DNA of 61,174 nt from Natrialba taiwanensis DSM 12281 (GCF_000337595.1 NZ_AOIL01000070.1:147692-208865); one strand, 5' to 3'; positions 1-8,862 are shown, counted from the first letter of the stretch. Made by a program: numbers and translations. The notes: generated by a model from the sequence alone, not told the origin.

Positions 1-203
1 GACAACATATAGTATTCGGTCGTTCCAAATCTTACCACATTTATACGCGCAATCGGCTATCGTTGAAGCAGACGTAGTGGACGTCTCCCATGGACAGACC
101 TGTCGGACGAACGCTCCAGTGAGCTTCCCTTCGGTTTTGACGGCCTGATTGGGGCATGCGGTCGACAGATGCCGCCTATCCAAGACGTCTGCTGTATGTG
201 ACC

Positions 204-2183
204 ATGTCGCAGGAACCAACGGAAGAACGAACGGAATCGAGCGGCAGTCGAACAGCAACTGAACCGAGTTCAGCAGGCGGAGGCCCAAGCCCGTATATCC
301 CCGCGGGAAAAAGTATGGCTGAGCTCACGATCAAGGCAGTCGTGATCGGCCTCGCGCTCAACGTGGTGATGCTCACCGCGAATATGTACCTCGGGATGCG
401 CTCGGGGATGACGATCAGCGCCTCCATCCCGGCCGCAGTCATCAGCATGGGGATTTTCTACGGTCTTCGCCGGGCGGGTATCGGCGGAACGATTCTCGAG
501 AACAACATCGTCCAGACGATGACCTCCGCTGGCGAGGCACTGGCAGCTGGTGTGATCTTTACGATCGCCGGCGTCACGTTCCTCGATCAGCCGATCGATA
601 TCGTCGGAACCGCAGCGGTCGCGGTTCTGGGTGGACTGCTCGGGGTTCTGTTTATGATCCCGATGCGCCGGTATCTCATCGTCGATAAACACGAGGAGCT
701 TCCCTACCCCGAGGGAACTGCGTGTGCGGACGTTCTCGAGGCCGGCAACGAGGGCGACGACGGTGTGAAACTCATCTCGTTTGGCTTCATCGTGAGTTTC
801 ATCTACATGTGGTTGGCCAACGGGATGGCCGCCTTTCGGACGACGCTCCAGACAGCGTTTTCGGCGGGTCAAACCCGCGGGTTCGCCATCGGCGGCGACT
901 TTACGCCCGCACTCGTCGGCGTCGGGTACATTATCGGCCCGAAGATCGCCGGCTACGTCTTCGGCGGTGGGCTCATCGCCTGGATGATGCTGATTCCGCT
1001 GCTCATCACGGGTGGGTTCGTCCCCGAATCAGCCGCTGACGCGGCACTTATCGCCCAGGCCGACGCAGTCTGGGACGAATACATCCGCTACGTGGGGGCC
1101 GGCGCGATGATCGTTGGCGGATTTTACGCCATCGTCTCGATGCGCGGCACGATCGTCGACGCGCTCGGAACCGCGTTCGAGGAACTCCGCGGCTCCGCAG
1201 CGACCGCAACCGAATCTCAAAAGCGCACGCAGCGAGACCTCCCGATGAAGCTCGTCGTCGGCGGTGCCGTGCTGATCGCGCTCGCACTGGTCGCCGTCCC
1301 ACAGGTGCAAGTCGGGATTCTCGGCGGCTTCATCGCAGTCATCGCCGCGTTCCTCTTCGTCGCCGTGTCGGCCTATCTCGTCGGGGTCGTCGGCAGCTCG
1401 TCGAACCCCGTCTCCGGGATGGCCGTGGCGACGATCCTGATCGCCGCGCTGGCCCTGAAATCGACCGGTGTGAACGACCCCGTCGTCGTGCTGATGACGG
1501 CATCTGTCGTTGCGATCGCCGCAGCCGTCGCCGGTGACACGTCTCAGGACTTAAAGACCGGCTACCTCCTCGGTGCGACGCCGCGCAAACAACAGATCGC
1601 ACAGGTGATCGGGATTGCGCTCTCGGCGCTCTTCGCCGGCTGGATTCTGTACTTCTTCAACGAAGCCTACGGAATCGGCAGCGACACCATTCCCGCTCCC
1701 CAGGCCGGGATGATGGCGCTCATCTCCGAGGGCGTCCTCACGGGCACCGCCCAGTGGGGAATGATCCTCATCGGTGCCGTCTTCGCGTGCGTCCTGATCC
1801 TCATGGACGTTCCCGTCCTGCCGTTCGCGGTCGGCATCTACCTGCCGATCACGCTCGCAACGCCGATCTTCCTCGGCGGCCTGCTTCGTGCGGGAATCGA
1901 TAAGTACGTCGCGCGAAAGGACGACGAGGACGGCACACTCGCGGCACAGGCGACCTCTCGAGGCCGGATCGTCGCGGCCGGGCTGATTACCGGCGAGGCG
2001 ATCATGGGGATCGTTATCGGCGCGCTGTACATCACCGGCACCGGTGCCGCAAGCGGCGCACCGTTCGCGCTGGGTCTCGCCGGTGACACGCAGACGATCC
2101 TCGGCGGCGTCGCAATCGTCGCCCTCATCGGTCTCTTTACGGCCAGCGTGCTCCGGAACACCGGTAACGTCGCCGACGCGTAA
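204..2183 (+). CDS. OPT family oligopeptide transporter
   Basis: Polytopic inner-membrane protein of 659 aa that most likely imports oligopeptides or a metal-chelate by the OPT (oligopeptide transporter) mechanism. The frame is open from 156, but the ATG at 204 (MSQEPTEERTE) is the better start: it gives a hydrophilic acidic N-tail of about 40 residues followed by the first membrane segment. Around 14 hydrophobic helices are visible, with the family-typical 'NMYLGMRSGMTIS' stretch near the first helix and 'EELPYPEGTACADVLEAG' after the fifth, both characteristic of the prokaryotic OPT branch. The substrate cannot be told from sequence. A PqqD-like gene follows after 32 nt on the same strand, suggesting co-transcription. 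Confidence 0.9.
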   Translation: MSQEPTEERTESSGSRTATEPSSAGGGPSPYIPAGKSMAELTIKAVVIGLALNVVMLTANMYLGMRSGMTISASIPAAVISMGIFYGLRRAGIGGTILENNIVQTMTSAGEALAAGVIFTIAGVTFLDQPIDIVGTAAVAVLGGLLGVLFMIPMRRYLIVDKHEELPYPEGTACADVLEAGNEGDDGVKLISFGFIVSFIYMWLANGMAAFRTTLQTAFSAGQTRGFAIGGDFTPALVGVGYIIGPKIAGYVFGGGLIAWMMLIPLLITGGFVPESAADAALIAQADAVWDEYIRYVGAGAMIVGGFYAIVSMRGTIVDALGTAFEELRGSAATATESQKRTQRDLPMKLVVGGAVLIALALVAVPQVQVGILGGFIAVIAAFLFVAVSAYLVGVVGSSSNPVSGMAVATILIAALALKSTGVNDPVVVLMTASVVAIAAAVAGDTSQDLKTGYLLGATPRKQQIAQVIGIALSALFAGWILYFFNEAYGIGSDTIPAPQAGMMALISEGVLTGTAQWGMILIGAVFACVLILMDVPVLPFAVGIYLPITLATPIFLGGLLRAGIDKYVARKDDEDGTLAAQATSRGRIVAAGLITGEAIMGIVIGALYITGTGAASGAPFALGLAGDTQTILGGVAIVALIGLFTASVLRNTGNVADA

Positions 2184-2184
2184 A

Positions 2185-2214
2185 CAGAACCAGAACCAGA
2201 ACCAAAATCAGAAC
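2185..2214 (+). repeat. Five tandem hexamers (CAGAAC-type) filling an intergenic gap
   Basis: The gap between the transporter stop and the PqqD-like start is almost entirely five 6-nt units: CAGAAC three times, then CAAAAT, then CAGAAC. It ends directly before the ATG at 2216. Such a simple repeat can vary in unit number and so change gene spacing. Confidence 0.75.
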
Positions 2215-2215
2215 T

Positions 2216-2575
2216 ATGACCTCACACGGGCCGACGGCAACACCGATTCGAGCCGCCGACGACTGGGAAGCGACGACCGTCGACGGCGAGTCTCGGGTCA
2301 CGATCACTTGGACGAAATCGCCGCGAAACCGGATTGATCGATTCCTTTTCGATCTCTTCGGGACGAGCCGGGAACGCGACCTCACGCTCGACCCCGTCGG
2401 CACGACCGTCTGGAAACACTGCAACGGCGAGCACACCGTCGCCGAACTCGCTGCTATCGTCGCAGACGCGCACGAGGCTGAGCGCGTCGAACCGGTCGAC
2501 GAGACGCTCGCTCACTTCCTCATGCAACTCGAGGAACGCAACCTGATTCGGTTCGACGACGAGCAGACTGGGTGA
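2216..2575 (+). CDS. PqqD family (RRE-like) protein
   Basis: Small 119-aa protein with the PqqD fold signature: 'LDPVGTTVWKHCNGEHTVAEL' around residues 60-80, then a helical region and a terminal 'LEERNLIRF'. PqqD domains bind precursor peptides and present them to modifying enzymes; stand-alone versions of unknown role are common in haloarchaea. It lies 32 nt behind an oligopeptide transporter and no radical SAM partner or precursor peptide is visible nearby, so a role in peptide modification is only an inference. The N-terminal 55 residues are less typical and include a short basic/aromatic segment (RNRIDRFLFDLFG) that could be membrane-associated. Confidence 0.75.
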   Translation: MTSHGPTATPIRAADDWEATTVDGESRVTITWTKSPRNRIDRFLFDLFGTSRERDLTLDPVGTTVWKHCNGEHTVAELAAIVADAHEAERVEPVDETLAHFLMQLEERNLIRFDDEQTG

Positions 2576-2676
2576 ACCGCGCTCACCGCCGGAGACAACC
2601 GGGCGGACAGCAAAACGGAACTGACGGCTGACAACGAACGGTCTGACGGCGTCGCTCGAGCTGAACTCGGGGCGAC

Positions 2677-3615
2677 TTAGGGAAGGTCGACGGCGACGTC
2701 TTCCTGCAGACTCGCTGCTTTGACGGTATTGTACAGTAACATTGCGCGCGTCATCGGTCCGACGCCACCCGGAACGGGCGTGATTGCGCTCGCTTGCTCC
2801 TTTGCGCTCTCGAACTCGACGTCGCCGACGAGTTCGTATCCCTTCTCGGTGTCAGATTGGTCAGACGCCGTCTGACTGTCCTCCGAACGCCGTTCGGAGA
2901 CATCAACGCGATTGACGCCGACGTCGATCACGACCGCGCCCTCGCCGATCATCGAGCCGTCGATCAGTTCGGGGACGCCGACGGCGGCGACGACGATATC
3001 CGCGCTCCGGGTCTTCGCGCCGAGATCGTCGGTGCGGGAGTGACAGACCGTCACCGTGGCGTTGCCGTCCTCGGCCTTCTGGATCAGGAGGTTCACGAGG
3101 GGCTTGCCGACGATGTCCGAGCGGCCGACGATCGTCACGTCCTTCCCCTCGGGATCGACGCCGGCCGACTCGAGCAACTTCTGGATCCCATGGGGCGTGC
3201 AGGGCCGAAAGCGGGCGTCGCCGGCGACGAGGCGACCGACGTTCTCGGGGTGGAAGCCGTCGACGTCCTTGATCGGGTCGACGCGGCGGATGACCTCGCG
3301 ATAGTCGACGTGGTCCGGAACGGGAGCCTGGACGATGTAGCCGTGAACGTCCGGGTCGTCGTTGAGGTCGGCGATGGCGTCGTACAGTTCCGCGGGCGAG
3401 GCGTCCCCGTCGACGTCGACGTGGTGGCTCTCGATGCCGACCTCCTCGCAGTCGCGCTGTTTCATGTTCACGTAGGTCTGGCTGGCGGGGTCGTCGCCCA
3501 TCAACACCGTCGCCAGTCCCGGCCGCGCGCCCGCGTCGGCGAGCGTCTCGATAGCGGCCGTTAGATCGTCACGAATCTGGCTCGCGACGGCGTTGCCGTC
3601 GATGATCTCCGTCAT
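2677..3615 (-). CDS. folD: Methylenetetrahydrofolate dehydrogenase / methenyltetrahydrofolate cyclohydrolase
   Basis: Cytosolic bifunctional FolD (312 aa from the ATG at 3615), interconverting methylene-, methenyl- and 10-formyl-tetrahydrofolate for one-carbon metabolism. Hallmarks visible: 'SQTYVNMKQRDCEEVGI' holding the catalytic Tyr and Lys near residue 50, 'VQAPVPDHVD' (the usual VQLPLP), 'VDGFHPENVGRL', the NADP-binding 'VIGRSDIVGKPL' variant and C-terminal 'TPVPGGVGPMTRAML'. An upstream in-frame extension to 3645 exists, but the ATG at 3615 (MTEIIDGNAVA) matches the family N-terminus. An acidic insertion (EDSQTASDQSDTEKG) near residue 250 is a halophile-type loop. Confidence 0.96.
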   Translation of the reverse strand: MTEIIDGNAVASQIRDDLTAAIETLADAGARPGLATVLMGDDPASQTYVNMKQRDCEEVGIESHHVDVDGDASPAELYDAIADLNDDPDVHGYIVQAPVPDHVDYREVIRRVDPIKDVDGFHPENVGRLVAGDARFRPCTPHGIQKLLESAGVDPEGKDVTIVGRSDIVGKPLVNLLIQKAEDGNATVTVCHSRTDDLGAKTRSADIVVAAVGVPELIDGSMIGEGAVVIDVGVNRVDVSERRSEDSQTASDQSDTEKGYELVGDVEFESAKEQASAITPVPGGVGPMTRAMLLYNTVKAASLQEDVAVDLP

Positions 3616-3801
3616 AGTGCAACCGGCGGTCGCGACACTAATCAATGCTCGGGTTCGTGCCTACCACGGCGTGTAGAACGACCCAAAATATGCACTCTTG
3701 TGGATACTACTTTGGCAGAGTCGAGTATAGGTGAGCAACAGCACGCAAGCCGTGATCGCTCGCCCACATCTGTTTTGATGCTCCGCGGAATACGGTCCCC
3801 T

Positions 3802-4806
3802 ATGGAGTACACCACGCTCGGTACCACCGGGACGACCGTTTCGAAACTCTGCTTTGGCACCTGGCGATTCGGCATGACACACGACGATACCGTCGAAACC
3901 ACCCGCGACGAGGCCCACGACCTGCTCGATGCCGCCTGGGAGCACGGCATCAACTTCATCGACACCGCAAACGTCTACGGCGATCCCAACGGCACCAGCG
4001 AGGAGTGGATCGGCGAGTGGCTCGACGACCGCGACCACGACCGCGAGGATCTCGTCATCGCCTCGAAAGTCTACTTCCCCTTCGACGGCTGGGGCGACCC
4101 CGGTCCGAACGACTCCGGTCTCGGCCGCAAACACATCCGCGCCCAAATCGAGGGCACCCTCGACCGACTCGGCACCGACTACCTCGACCTCTACTACATC
4201 CACCGCTGGGACGAGAACACCCCCATCCGAGAAACCCTCTCCGTCCTCACCGAACTCGTCCGCGACGGCAAGGTCAACTACCTCGGTGCCTCCACGATGG
4301 CCGCCTGGCAACTCACCAAGGCGCTGTGGACCAGCGACGTCGAGGGACTCGAACGCTTCGACGTGACCCAGCCGATGGTCAACGCCGCAGCCTACGACGC
4401 CGTCGGCGACTACCTCGACGTCTGTGCCGATCAGGACCTCGCGGTCTGTCCATACTCCCCGCTCGGCGGTGGCTTCCTGACCGGCAAGTACGAGCGCACC
4501 GACGACGGCGGCGTCGAGGCCCCCGACGGCTCTCGAGGCAGCCTCTCCGAGATGTTCGAAGACCGCTATGCGACTGACCAGGCCTGGGACGTACTGGAGG
4601 CCGTCGAGTCAGTCGCCGGCGACGTCGACGCCACGCCAGCCCAAGTGTCGCTGCGCTGGCTGATCGAACAGGATCGCTTTACGTGCGTGCCGATCGTCGG
4701 CGCGCGAACCCCCGACCAGCTCGAGGAGAACGTCGCCGCGGTTGAACTCGATCTGACGGCCGACCAGTTCGAACGGATCGATGAGGCACGACAGGGCGAC
4801 GCCTAA
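3802..4806 (+). CDS. Aldo/keto reductase
   Basis: NADP-type aldo/keto reductase of 334 aa with a TIM-barrel fold, probably reducing aldehydes or ketones; the true substrate is unknown. The start at 3802 (MEYTTLGTTGTTVSKL) matches the family N-terminus, whereas the open frame begins at 3700. Catalytic residues are recognisable: Asp and Tyr in 'NFIDTANVYGDPN', Lys in 'VIASKVYFP', and His in 'YIHRWD'. The C-terminal 'PIVGARTPDQLEENV' is the cofactor-binding stretch. It stands alone, convergent with the heme O synthase gene that ends 16 nt downstream. Confidence 0.93.
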   Translation: MEYTTLGTTGTTVSKLCFGTWRFGMTHDDTVETTRDEAHDLLDAAWEHGINFIDTANVYGDPNGTSEEWIGEWLDDRDHDREDLVIASKVYFPFDGWGDPGPNDSGLGRKHIRAQIEGTLDRLGTDYLDLYYIHRWDENTPIRETLSVLTELVRDGKVNYLGASTMAAWQLTKALWTSDVEGLERFDVTQPMVNAAAYDAVGDYLDVCADQDLAVCPYSPLGGGFLTGKYERTDDGGVEAPDGSRGSLSEMFEDRYATDQAWDVLEAVESVAGDVDATPAQVSLRWLIEQDRFTCVPIVGARTPDQLEENVAAVELDLTADQFERIDEARQGDA

Positions 4807-4821
4807 TCCGAACTGGACGCT

Positions 4822-6333
4822 CTAAAAGATCGGCGACGTGAGCACGAGCGCGTCCACGAGAATCGCGACGAGGACGGCACCGAGGAAGGCGTTCGACGCG
4901 TGGAACGCGTGAAACGCTGCGGCCTCGGTCTGCTTGAAGTGGAGGCGAACCGCCGCCCAGAGGAAGAGTCCGCCGAAGACGACGACCGTTCCCGCATACA
5001 GCGCGCCGAGATCGGAGATCCAGGCCAGCGCGACCGTCCCGACGAGCGTCGCCGCGAGGTAGTAGAGGATGTGTTTTCGCGTCGCCGTCTCGCCGCGAAC
5101 GACGGGCATCATCGGGAAGCCGCCGCGGGCGTAATCGTCCTTGTAGGCCAGCGCGAGGTTGTAGAAGTGCGCCGGCGTCCAGAGGAAGATCACGCCCGCG
5201 AGAGCGAGCCCCCCGAGACCGATCTCGTTCGTGACCGCAGCCCAGCCGATCATCGCCGGTAACGCGCCAGCGAATCCGCCGATGACCGTGTTCTGGACGG
5301 TGTTCGGTTTAAGAACCAGCGTGTAGATGACGCTGTAAAACAGAATTGCGGCGAGGCCGAGTGCGGCCGCCAGCACGTTGATCGTCAGGAACACGGCGAG
5401 CGAAGCCGCCGTCAGACCGATGCCGAAGAGCAGGGCGTTTCGGACCGGAATCAGCTCGGTCGCAAGCGGCCGGTCTGCCGTCCTGGACATCCGTTTGTCC
5501 ACGTCGCGCTCCAGGATGTGGTTGAAGGTTCCCGACGCGCCGATCGCGAGGACGCCCCCGCTGAGCGTCGCGAGGATCGTCGGCACTTCCAAATTGCGAC
5601 CGGCGGCAAGGGCCATCCCCGCCGCGGCGACGAGACAGAGCAGCCACATCAGCCGCGGCTTCATCATCTTGAAGTAGGCAAACGCGGTGAGGCGGGCGCG
5701 AGCGAGGCGACCGGCCGGTAGATCGATACCGGAACCGACCGCGTCGGAATCGACTCCGGAGTCGGCGTTCTCGGCTGCGATCAGTTCCGGTTCGGTATCC
5801 GCTCCTCCGAGTAGTCCGCTTTCGCGGTCGATGCCGTCGTCGTGTTCGTCCCCGGTCGTCCGTTCGAGATTCCAGGCCAGCGCGAGCACGATCGCCCCGA
5901 AGAGGACGACGCCGAGTCCGAGGTGCAATCCCGGCACGATCGCGGCATCGCCCACGGTCGCCGTCATCGCACCGACGCCGATCTGGACGACGTACAACAC
6001 CGCGCCGACGAGAATCGACGCCCGAACGCCGCGCGAAACGTCGCCGGCGATCGCGCCGAACGCCGTCGTCGCGACGAGTATGCCGACCAGAACCGCGGCG
6101 ATGCGGTGACCCCACGCGATCACGAGTTCAGTCTGGTTCAGTGGGTCCGCTGGGGTGTGACAGGTTGGCCACGTCGAACACGCTGCAGCCGCGTCCGTCA
6201 GTGATGTCGTTGCGCCGACGATCAAGAGCAGATAGACGCCGAGGGCGGTCGCTGTGAGCAGTCCTGAGAAGCGACGGCGCGTGCCGATCGGACGAGGGAA
6301 CGGCGTGGATACAGATGCCACGGCTAGTCTCAT
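4822..6333 (-). CDS. ctaB: Heme O synthase (protoheme IX farnesyltransferase) with N-terminal COX15-like domain
   Basis: Fusion membrane protein of 503 aa. Residues 1-155 resemble half of a COX15/CtaA heme A synthase: four helices, a Cys pair (C52, C58 in 'ACSTWPTCHT') and His residues at 76 ('AWGHRIAA') and about 137 ('GLHLGLG'). An acidic linker spans about 160-210. The rest is a UbiA prenyltransferase with the Mg-diphosphate motif 'NHILERDVDKRMSRTADRPL' (N271, D277, D279) and a second Asp pair near 'YKDDYARGG'. It should farnesylate heme B to heme O for a terminal oxidase. Whether the COX15-like half is active is unknown, since it is only about half the length of a full heme A synthase. 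Confidence 0.93.
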   Translation of the reverse strand: MRLAVASVSTPFPRPIGTRRRFSGLLTATALGVYLLLIVGATTSLTDAAAACSTWPTCHTPADPLNQTELVIAWGHRIAAVLVGILVATTAFGAIAGDVSRGVRASILVGAVLYVVQIGVGAMTATVGDAAIVPGLHLGLGVVLFGAIVLALAWNLERTTGDEHDDGIDRESGLLGGADTEPELIAAENADSGVDSDAVGSGIDLPAGRLARARLTAFAYFKMMKPRLMWLLCLVAAAGMALAAGRNLEVPTILATLSGGVLAIGASGTFNHILERDVDKRMSRTADRPLATELIPVRNALLFGIGLTAASLAVFLTINVLAAALGLAAILFYSVIYTLVLKPNTVQNTVIGGFAGALPAMIGWAAVTNEIGLGGLALAGVIFLWTPAHFYNLALAYKDDYARGGFPMMPVVRGETATRKHILYYLAATLVGTVALAWISDLGALYAGTVVVFGGLFLWAAVRLHFKQTEAAAFHAFHASNAFLGAVLVAILVDALVLTSPIF

Positions 6334-6470
6334 CTAGAGCCTTCGCGTCCGTGTATTTATGGCTCCCGTTTTTGCGGACCAGTAACGCCTACCGACTCCT
6401 GCACTCAGTCCGGGCACTGCACCGATTCACAGCCCGGGAGAGACCCAGTTTTCATAGCCGTTGACGGCGT

Positions 6471-6746
6471 ATGTCTGCATCCGTGCAAAGCGAGAACAGA
6501 CCGGCCGACGCGTCGGATGCACCGATTCGCTGTCCGGACTGCGGGCAGCCGTTTTACACCCAGCGGCTCCAGCGACTCCACCGCGGGCTTGAGCATCCGG
6601 ACGAACTCGCCGACCGAGAGCGCGCCGCCATCGAGCGCGCCCACCGCGAGGAAACCGCCGCAATCCGACGGTTTCGGTTGCTTGCACTCGGCGCTGTACT
6701 CTTGCTTTACTTCTGTACGCTGTTTCTGTACGCCGTCGTCACCTGA
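6471..6746 (+). CDS. Small zinc-finger membrane protein
   Basis: Protein of 91 aa with a C2H2-like finger: 'CPDCGQPFYTQRLQRLHRGLEH' at about residues 21-42 supplies two Cys and two His. It is followed by a charged helix rich in Glu and Arg (ERAAIERAHREETAA) and one C-terminal transmembrane helix (LLALGAVLLLYFCTLFLYAVV). The finger would face the cytoplasm if the tail is a C-terminal anchor. It is divergent from the heme O synthase gene, 137 nt away; similar small proteins sit near oxidase genes in haloarchaea, so a role in oxidase assembly is a weak inference. Confidence 0.7.
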   Translation: MSASVQSENRPADASDAPIRCPDCGQPFYTQRLQRLHRGLEHPDELADRERAAIERAHREETAAIRRFRLLALGAVLLLYFCTLFLYAVVT

Positions 6747-6772
6747 TCTCAGAGTTCACAGTCACGACCCGT

Positions 6773-7090
6773 TCACATCCCCATATCCGCCGCCGCCTCC
6801 GGAACCGGCAACGTCCCGGGCGACACCTCGAGCAGCTCCGCCACATGATCGAGTGCCATGTCGAAGCCATAATAGCGCTCGAGTTCGTCGCCGTCGGCCG
6901 TCGGCCGAACCTTGAGCATGGCGTACCCCTCGCGATTCTGTGCGATGGCGGCGGTTGTTCCCGCGCCGGCCGAACTCTCGGCGTCGGGCGTCACGACGCT
7001 GAACTCGAGACGCCGCTCCGTCTCCGTCTCGTCGTAGGTCGCTCGGATGCCGTTGCCGTGTTCCTCCGCCGTCAGTGTCTCGTCGGTCAT
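6773..7090 (-). CDS. Conserved haloarchaeal protein of unknown function
   Basis: 105-aa soluble acidic protein starting at the ATG at 7090 (MTDETLTAEEHGNG); an upstream in-frame Met at 7114 is less likely. It has alternating beta-type segments (IRATYDETETERRLEFSVV, REGYAMLKVRP) and a C-terminal helix (YYGFDMALDHVAELLEV). No catalytic motif or Cys is visible. I recognise it only as one of the haloarchaea-restricted small proteins. It is divergent from the membrane protease gene that starts at 7258. Confidence 0.6.
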   Translation of the reverse strand: MTDETLTAEEHGNGIRATYDETETERRLEFSVVTPDAESSAGAGTTAAIAQNREGYAMLKVRPTADGDELERYYGFDMALDHVAELLEVSPGTLPVPEAAADMGM

Positions 7091-7257
7091 GCGCTGAACT
7101 CGTGTGTGGGCCATCGGGAAAGTATCGGTTCCGGTTGAGACGCTATGAACAGTGTTCGCGATGGCGCAGTGGATTCTGGGCCGACTGTCGCCGCTCGGGA
7201 CCGTGTGTCACAGACGGGTGTCGACGAATCGATACCGCTTTTTTGCCACCACCACGA

Positions 7258-8205
7258 GTGTTTCGCGTGCGTGAGAGCGAGTCCGAGAGCCGGTCGGCTG
7301 GGCGCTGGCAGTCTCCACGGCTGCTCGCGGCGTTTCGATTGACGAGATCAGTCGCGCTCCAGTGGCTCGTCGTGGCAGTCATCGGGTTCTTCGCGTTCGC
7401 CTACTGCGGTGTGCGACTGGCGGCCGCGCTACAGGGGCGACAACTCGAGCGGATCGCTGTGCCGGCGGTCCCGCCGGAGACCGCCGTGCTCTGGGGCGGG
7501 CTCGCGTTCGTGATACTGGCGCTCGTCGTCGGACTCCACGAGTGCTTCCACGGCGTCGCGATGGCCCGCTATGGCAGCGATCCCTCCTACGGAATCGGGG
7601 TGTCGTACTTCGTCCTCCCCTACGCCTACACCGAGGTCGAGCGCGCTCGCTACACCAGAGCGCAGATGCTCGTCGTCCTGCTCGCGCCGGTCGTGGGGAT
7701 TACGGTGCTCGGGCTCGCACTCGTGGCCCTGATCCCGGAGCTCTCGGCCGTCGTGCTGGTCGCGCTCGCGGCCAACGGTGCCGGCTCGATCGGTGACCTC
7801 TGGATGGCCGGCGTCCTGCTGCAGTATCCTGCGGGGGTCCGCGTCGACGCGCTGCCGAACAGCACCGTGCAGGGATTCGGCGTCTACGGGCCGCCCGACG
7901 AGTCGACCGCGCGACGGTCCAACAGCGAAGTGCTCTCGCGGATCGCCGCCGGCGCGATCGCCACGCTCGCCCTCTTCGGCGCGCTCGCCATCGTGCTCGC
8001 CCTCGCCTCGCTCGCCGTCGGCTCCGGAACGGTCGAACTCGGGCCAGTCGCCGGTCGCTGGGTTCTCTTCCGCCACGAGGTGGACGCGACCGGGACGGCA
8101 TGGATCGAGATCGGCGAGTGGCCGGTGCTCGGGCTGGCGGTCGCGGGCGGTCTCCTCTGGGCCGGGTTCGGCGCTGTTCGCGCGCGCTTTAGGAACTACT
8201 ACTAA
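7258..8205 (+). CDS. DUF3267/M50-like membrane zinc metalloprotease
   Basis: Polytopic membrane protein with the zinc protease motif HECFH (residues 94-98, HExxH form) in the second hydrophobic segment, as in the DUF3267/site-2-protease-like superfamily. A GTG at 7258 (VFRVRESESES) is chosen because upstream in-frame sequence is Cys/Arg-rich and atypical; this gives 315 aa. About six hydrophobic segments are visible, and 'GAGSIGDLWMAGVLLQYP' (about 178-195) probably carries the third ligand Asp of 'xxDxxM'-type motifs. It probably cleaves or processes membrane proteins; the target is unknown. Confidence 0.75.
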   Translation: MFRVRESESESRSAGRWQSPRLLAAFRLTRSVALQWLVVAVIGFFAFAYCGVRLAAALQGRQLERIAVPAVPPETAVLWGGLAFVILALVVGLHECFHGVAMARYGSDPSYGIGVSYFVLPYAYTEVERARYTRAQMLVVLLAPVVGITVLGLALVALIPELSAVVLVALAANGAGSIGDLWMAGVLLQYPAGVRVDALPNSTVQGFGVYGPPDESTARRSNSEVLSRIAAGAIATLALFGALAIVLALASLAVGSGTVELGPVAGRWVLFRHEVDATGTAWIEIGEWPVLGLAVAGGLLWAGFGAVRARFRNYY

Positions 8206-8299
8206 CACGAACCTGAACTCGCAGCTGCCGGAGTGGTATCGACCGCGCCCGTCTTCGCTTTTGGTCTTCCTGGAATCAGATCGTCAACCAGAATACATT

Positions 8300-8316
8300 A
8301 CTGGGAGGGAGTTCAC
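8300..8316 (+). promoter_or_regulatory. Ribosome-binding site deciding the start at 8317
   Basis: A GGGAGGGAG run (about 8303-8311) lies 6 nt before the ATG at 8317. It selects that ATG over the in-frame codon at 8233. Confidence 0.5.
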
Positions 8317-8811
8317 ATGTCCGTGATGATCGATCCAGAACGGCTTCTCGAGCGTCCGGATATCGTCTCGACCACCGAAACTGTTCGAATCGATCCGGAC
8401 GCGGCCCCGGAGTATCGCACCTTCGACAGCCACGCGGCGGTGGGGATCACGAACGAACGCGGGGAGGTGCTCCTCGCCGACGACGGCGCTCACGGTCCGG
8501 GGCTTCCCGCGCGGGCGGTGAGTCGGAACGATCGCTGGATCGACGCAGCGACGGCCATCGTCGAAGGAATTTGCGCTGAACTCGAGTATGAATTAGCCGT
8601 CAGAAAGGTTCGCCGAACGAGATTCGCGATCGAGCAACGTGACGAACAGATCTCGATGTACAACGTGATATTCGACGTGGAGAGCGAGGAGACGGCGAAG
8701 GTAACGCCGACGGGAGCTGCCCACGAGCAATACGACTCGGTCGAGTGGGCGTCGTCCGTGCCGGTCGAGCAGAGCGGTGCCATGGCCGAGGATATCCGGT
8801 TATTCGTCTGA
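8317..8811 (+). CDS. Nudix-fold-like protein with degenerate catalytic box
   Basis: Protein of 164 aa. The segment from 'HAAVGITNERGEVLLADDG' (about 39-57) through 'YNVIFDVESEE' has the beta-strand order of haloarchaeal Nudix hydrolases. However, the place of the Nudix box (G-x5-E-x7-REUxEExGU) reads 'DAATAIVEGICAELEYEL' (76-93), so the REx2EE metal-binding core is lost. It may be a non-catalytic nucleotide-binding protein or have altered chemistry. The start at 8317 is supported by a purine-rich ribosome-binding site. A PadR-type regulator follows 51 nt downstream. Confidence 0.6.
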   Translation: MSVMIDPERLLERPDIVSTTETVRIDPDAAPEYRTFDSHAAVGITNERGEVLLADDGAHGPGLPARAVSRNDRWIDAATAIVEGICAELEYELAVRKVRRTRFAIEQRDEQISMYNVIFDVESEETAKVTPTGAAHEQYDSVEWASSVPVEQSGAMAEDIRLFV

Positions 8812-8841
8812 ACTCGCGCGGGAATCGTAACGCTCGTGGGC

Positions 8842-8858
8842 TATTCTCGCCGAGTATA
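8842..8858. promoter_or_regulatory. Inverted repeat just upstream of the PadR-type gene
   Basis: TATTCTCG, one spacer base, then CGAGTATA: arms match at 7 of 8 positions. It ends 4 nt before the ATG at 8863, a place suited to autorepression by the regulator it precedes. Confidence 0.5.
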
Positions 8859-8862
8859 GAAT

